DNA of 24,483 nt from IMG/VR virus record IMGVR_UViG_3300042878_000085, positions 1 to 24,483 of that record; one strand, given 5' to 3'. How positions within the stretch are numbered: the stretch's first letter is position 1; every line of letters begins with the position of its first letter. Under the pieces are notes generated by a model. It did no database searches, was not told the origin of the DNA, and saw nothing but the letters and a program-made list of their open reading frames with translations. Positions 20,998-24,483 of the stretch are shown piece after piece. The stretch is from a virus. Made by a program: the position numbers and the translations under genes.

Positions 20998-21287
20998 TCA
21001 CGCACCATTTCAGCGACAAGATTTACGCCAAGGAGATGCGTATTCCTGCAAACATGGCTATTTTGAAGCACACTCACAACTTCAGTCACCTGAGTGTGTT
21101 GGCGCAGGGCCAGGTTGCTATCCTGAAGGGCCAAGAGATTGAGATTGTGAACGCGCCTGCTTGCATCGAAATCAAGGCAGGACTGACGCATGGCGTCAAG
21201 GCAATTACTGATTGTGTTTGGTTTTGCATCCACGCGACTGACGAGAAAGACCCGTCTAAAGTGGATGATGTTTTGATTGGAGTTTGA
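20994..21287 (+). CDS. Cupin-fold small protein
   Basis: The ATG in the ATGA overlap gives 97 residues. KHTHNFSHLSVLAQGQVAI and a second His (LTHGVKAI), followed by CVWFCIHATDE, are the two conserved blocks of a cupin barrel. The His residues could bind a metal. Phage cupins next to fibre genes have no fixed role known to me; an assembly factor or a virion cap are options. An upstream in-frame ATG at 20979 lies inside the fibre gene. Confidence 0.7.
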   Translation: MITHHFSDKIYAKEMRIPANMAILKHTHNFSHLSVLAQGQVAILKGQEIEIVNAPACIEIKAGLTHGVKAITDCVWFCIHATDEKDPSKVDDVLIGV

Positions 21288-21289
21288 TC

Positions 21290-22282
21290 ATGCCTATTTA
21301 CGCAGCTGCAATTGGCGGTGGGTTATCCCTGTTTGGCAATATCCTTGGAGGAAATGCTGCTGCTGATGCTGAACGCAAACGCGCAGAGGCTTTGCGCCAA
21401 AACGCTATTGATCAACGGTTTAGCCCCATCGGGATGACCAACAGGTTTGGAACATCAACCTCGCAAATTGACCCGACAACTGGGAAAGTAATCAGCGCAG
21501 GTTACCAGTTATCACCAGAACTGAAAGCCTTCCAAGATCGGTTTATGACTCAGGCTGGTGGTGGTCTGACGCAAATCGAGAACGCGCCGGGGATGTACGC
21601 ACCACTGACGGGCGCTGCACGAAGTATGTACGACTTGGGAGCGCAGTACCTGGCTCAATCCCCTGATGAAGTCGCTGCGAAGTATATGCGTCAGCAGCAG
21701 GATTTGATTGACCCATCACGGCAGAGATCGTTTGCACAGTTACAACAAAACTTGTTCAACACTGGCACTGGTGGCCTGTCTGTCGGCGCTACCGGGATGC
21801 GTCCAGGTGGTGGTGAAGGGCTACGCGCTGCCAACCCGCAAACGGAAGCGTACTACAACGCACAAGCCCAGCAAGATCGTCAATTGGCTTTGGACTCTGA
21901 GCGAATGGGCATGGAACGCTACAAGTTTGGGCAAGGGTTGTTCAGAGCAGGTACTGACACACTAGGCGACTACTACGGCGGTTTGACAGATGCTTACAAG
22001 CCGTTCAATGCAGCCTTGGGCAGCGCAAAAGGCTTAGAGGGATTGGGCAGAATGTCATACGAAGATATGATTGCAATGGGCAAAGCAAACATGGGTGGCA
22101 GTAATGCGGCTGGCATCAATTCCCAATTCGCTGCCGATGCTTACAGCCCGTTTGGAGCCGCAGCGTCGGGGTTTGGCGGAAGTTCAGAATTGAGCAGTGC
22201 GCTGGCAAGATACTTACGACAGTCTGGGCCTGGATCAAATGCACCACCGTACTATGACTATGGGCGTTCTGGCCCTCAGTAA
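21290..22282 (+). CDS. Probable internal virion or DNA ejection protein
   Basis: The 330-residue product starts at ATG 21290, with GGAG at 21279-21282 giving an ideal spacing; a TTG at 21284 would add two residues. The N-terminus is a Gly/Ala-rich hydrophobic segment (YAAAIGGGLSLFGNILGG), followed by a charged helix (AAADAERKRAEALRQNAID). The rest is Gln/Gly/Ala/Tyr-rich, with QQQDLIDPSRQRSFAQLQQ. This matches small ejected core proteins by composition and position, not by a specific motif. Confidence 0.6.
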   Translation: MPIYAAAIGGGLSLFGNILGGNAAADAERKRAEALRQNAIDQRFSPIGMTNRFGTSTSQIDPTTGKVISAGYQLSPELKAFQDRFMTQAGGGLTQIENAPGMYAPLTGAARSMYDLGAQYLAQSPDEVAAKYMRQQQDLIDPSRQRSFAQLQQNLFNTGTGGLSVGATGMRPGGGEGLRAANPQTEAYYNAQAQQDRQLALDSERMGMERYKFGQGLFRAGTDTLGDYYGGLTDAYKPFNAALGSAKGLEGLGRMSYEDMIAMGKANMGGSNAAGINSQFAADAYSPFGAAASGFGGSSELSSALARYLRQSGPGSNAPPYYDYGRSGPQ

Positions 22283-22294
22283 CAAGGACACACC

Positions 22295-24037
22295 ATGAGC
22301 CAAATTGTTGAATCCTTATTCGGCGTCAGCCCCGAGCGTTACCAACAGCAGAAGGATGCAGCCTTGCAGCAAGAGGCAATTGCCTACGCCCTGGCCGACC
22401 CATTGCAACGCGCCACTGCTGGCATCTACGCTGGTGCTAGACAGCTTGGTGGTGGCATTGGCAGGATGCTGGGCGGGGAAGACCCAGGGATGCGCCGGGT
22501 CACTGAGCAAGACCAGATCATTCGCAGCATTGATTTGAACAACCCAGAGACATTTGGGCCTGCTGCTCAACGTGCTTACCAGTTGGGTCACACCGAGTTG
22601 GCTCAGAAAATCATGCTTGGTGCAGACACCGCATATCAACGTCAAGAGGTTGCACGGCAACGTGCCGCTGGTGTCCAATCACGCCAACAAACCCAAGCTG
22701 CTCAACAGTTGATACCGCGCCTGATGACACCAGGGCAGCAATCTCAAATGATGGTTGATGCAGAGCGTGGCAGCTATATGCAAGAAGCGCAAGCGGCTGG
22801 CATTGATCAGAACATCTTGCGCCAATTGATGGCAACGCCTGCTGGACGGGCTGAGTTAGCTGATTACCTGAGATTACAAGAAGCTACCCGCGGTAAGCGT
22901 ACAACCATTGCTGAAGGTGGTACTGTAATTGAAGAAGACCCATTCACAGGAGTTGTCAGAACAGTGGCTACTGGTGCAGTAAAGCCTGTTGCACCACCGT
23001 CATTTGGAAGTGAATTTTCACGAGTGGCAGCTGGAATGTTTCCTGGTGTTTCACAAAGTGCATTAACAGGGCCGCAGATTGAAGTGGTAAACAAGCGTAT
23101 TGATGCTGAAAGGACTACTACTGCTGCTGCTGGCGCTGCAAAACTTACCGTGCAAGGCAAACGAGATGATCTGTCTCTTAGAGAATTAGACATACCAAGA
23201 GCAAAAGAGTTTAGTGAGTCTGCTGCCTCTGCGCGAAGATTCGCAGCCGATGCTGAAGTAATATCTAAGTTGCTGAAAGGCAAGGGCGGCGGCACTGTTG
23301 TTAAAGTGGCTGCTGATTTGGCTAGAAGTTTTGGCCTTAAGTCAGACACAATTACCGCAAACGATTTGGCAAACTCCCTTTCAACCAGGGGTGCTGTGGC
23401 TATACGGGCGCCGGGTTCTGGGTCAACATCTGATATTGAGTTCAAGGCTTATTTAGAAGCATTTCCATCATTGTCAAACTCTGAGCCTGGCCGCGACTTG
23501 ATGGCAAAATATGCAAAAGAGTTTTCTAAGAGAAGTTCATTGCTTGCTGATCATGCGCGAAAGCTAATCCGTGCAGACAATTATTCTGAAGAAGAAATTG
23601 CTAGATATGATGAAAGTCTTGGCAAAGTTCTTAATGATGAGTTTTACAACTTTTCAAAATCTCCGAAAAGGACTTCTCAGCCTGCTGCACCATCACTGTC
23701 TGACATTATTCCCCCGTTGCCAGCAGCCACATCAGCGCCTGTTCGCGCAACTACCTCTATTGATGCAGGCATAGTTGCACCAGCTACCATTTTGAGGCCG
23801 CCACCCGCAAGAAATACACCGCCAGCAGTTAGGCAACCAGTGGCAGCGTCTGCATTTACGCGACAAGAAGCAGAAATCTACAACTCCATTAAACCGCAAA
23901 TTTTTGACAATGGCGATGTAGCCGTTAATATTGGAAACAAACAAATAATAATTGGTAATGTACGCGATGAGTCTGGTGCAAAAGAGTTAGTTCGTGAGTA
24001 CATTCGTGAAAACAAACTTGCCACCAAAGGTAAATAA
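22295..24037 (+). CDS. Probable internal virion protein
   Basis: The 580-residue product follows AACAAGGAC and ATG 22295. The first 230 residues are Gln/Arg/Ala-rich and helical (SLFGVSPERYQQQKDAALQQ, then AGARQLGGGIGRMLGG and VARQRAAGVQSRQQTQAAQQ). Later parts are mixed helical, with AKEFSKRSSLLADHARKLI, then a Pro/Ala-rich linker at about 470-520 and a short folded end. This composition is typical of ejected core proteins in podoviruses. No enzymatic motif, such as a transglycosylase Glu site, is evident. Confidence 0.6.
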   Translation: MSQIVESLFGVSPERYQQQKDAALQQEAIAYALADPLQRATAGIYAGARQLGGGIGRMLGGEDPGMRRVTEQDQIIRSIDLNNPETFGPAAQRAYQLGHTELAQKIMLGADTAYQRQEVARQRAAGVQSRQQTQAAQQLIPRLMTPGQQSQMMVDAERGSYMQEAQAAGIDQNILRQLMATPAGRAELADYLRLQEATRGKRTTIAEGGTVIEEDPFTGVVRTVATGAVKPVAPPSFGSEFSRVAAGMFPGVSQSALTGPQIEVVNKRIDAERTTTAAAGAAKLTVQGKRDDLSLRELDIPRAKEFSESAASARRFAADAEVISKLLKGKGGGTVVKVAADLARSFGLKSDTITANDLANSLSTRGAVAIRAPGSGSTSDIEFKAYLEAFPSLSNSEPGRDLMAKYAKEFSKRSSLLADHARKLIRADNYSEEEIARYDESLGKVLNDEFYNFSKSPKRTSQPAAPSLSDIIPPLPAATSAPVRATTSIDAGIVAPATILRPPPARNTPPAVRQPVAASAFTRQEAEIYNSIKPQIFDNGDVAVNIGNKQIIIGNVRDESGAKELVREYIRENKLATKGK

Positions 24038-24039
24038 TC

Positions 24040-24483
24040 ATGGCAACCAGAACAGAGCAAGTCCAGCAAGCACGATCAATGCTAAATCCTGATGGCAGCA
24101 GGATGTTCACCGATGAAGAAATTGCCCAACACTTGCAGCGAGTGGATTTGGAGCAAACATTTAGCCGCACTGTTCTCGACCCCAACCAGGCAGAGCCACC
24201 CTCACAAATGCTACGGCAGGCCGCACAAGGGTTAACGCTCAACACGGCTGATGAAATTGAAGCCTATGTAAGATCGTTGACGGGTCAATCCAAAGAAGAC
24301 GCCTTGAGAGACATTCGGCTAAAGCTGAAGAATTACCAAGCCGCGAGTCCAATTGCATCAACTGCTGCTGAGATTGCAGGGTCATTGCCGTTAGCGGTTG
24401 TAGGCGCACCAGCTGCTGGTGCAACATTACTACGGTCTGCCGCCAAGGTAGGTGCTGTTGGTGCTGGCATGGGTGCTGCAAGC
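24040..24483 (+). CDS. Probable internal virion or ejection protein, N-terminal part (cut by the window)
   Basis: ATG 24040 opens 148 codons with no stop before the window end. It starts MATRTEQVQQARSML and contains FTDEEIAQHLQRVDLEQTF, LTLNTADEIEAYVRSLTGQ and a long Ala/Gly-rich hydrophobic stretch (ASPIASTAAEIAGSLPLAVV, then GAPAAGATLL). The latter is a membrane-active-looking region as in large ejected virion proteins. The rest lies outside the window, so no function can be set beyond that. Confidence 0.6.
   Translation, partial: MATRTEQVQQARSMLNPDGSRMFTDEEIAQHLQRVDLEQTFSRTVLDPNQAEPPSQMLRQAAQGLTLNTADEIEAYVRSLTGQSKEDALRDIRLKLKNYQAASPIASTAAEIAGSLPLAVVGAPAAGATLLRSAAKVGAVGAGMGAAS

Noticed and set aside
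1-24483. tRNA genes, CRISPR arrays and insertion sequences.
   Set aside because: No cloverleaf with conserved T-arm sequence, no regularly spaced repeat array, and no transposase with flanking inverted repeats was seen on either strand by eye.

Overview
The window is part of the genome of a tailed double-stranded DNA bacteriophage (Caudoviricetes). The terminase, portal, scaffold, T7-like major capsid protein and tail-tube/adaptor set, with no tape measure or sheath gene, suggest a podovirus. Every gene I can support is on the + strand. Genes are packed tightly, and many stops and starts overlap as ATGA or TAATG, so long co-transcribed and translationally coupled operons are likely. Moderate GC and mostly proteobacterial-phage families (DUF1376, XF1762, RusA, NinB) suggest a proteobacterial host, perhaps from freshwater or the environment. 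That host assignment is inference. No integrase or repressor is visible here.

Region 1 (1-4760) is an early DNA-metabolism cluster. It holds a DUF1376 replication-type protein, a small zinc-binding protein, a C5-cytosine DNA methyltransferase whose gene is almost wholly overlapped by a second 366-codon open frame, a two-frame small-gene locus, a RusA Holliday-junction resolvase, an XF1762-family protein, a NinB-like recombination protein, an HNH-type protein, a zinc ribbon, and two unrecognised small proteins. A 16-bp palindrome lies over a TATAAT-like box, and a long stem with nested hairpins follows at 4132-4236. It may be a regulated promoter with a structured transcript.

Region 2 (4761-5390) has no convincing large gene. 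It holds an A-rich, T-poor tract, two 8-bp direct repeat pairs, two exact DnaA-box matches plus a one-mismatch third, one 31-codon ORF with a good ribosome binding site, and a G8 tract that can fold with a downstream C-rich stretch. It is the best candidate for a replication origin or control region between the early and late genes.

Region 3 (5391-24483) is the late morphogenesis operon. The order is putative small terminase, large terminase, a polyvalent-protein-domain protein, portal, collagen-like tail fibre, a small-gene cassette (a frame-broken gene, an HEAVH mini-zincin and three membrane proteins that may include holin or spanin functions), two small proteins, scaffold, major capsid protein, a capsid-associated protein, a nest of small genes, tail adaptor, a large tail/stabilisation protein, a collar-type fibre, a cupin, and three Ala/Gly/Gln-rich probable internal virion or ejection proteins, the last cut by the window edge.

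The most interesting signals are the dual-frame methyltransferase locus, the DnaA-box control region, the operator/structured-RNA candidate near 4.2 kb, the frame-broken gene at 12945 and the HEAVH protein beside small membrane proteins.
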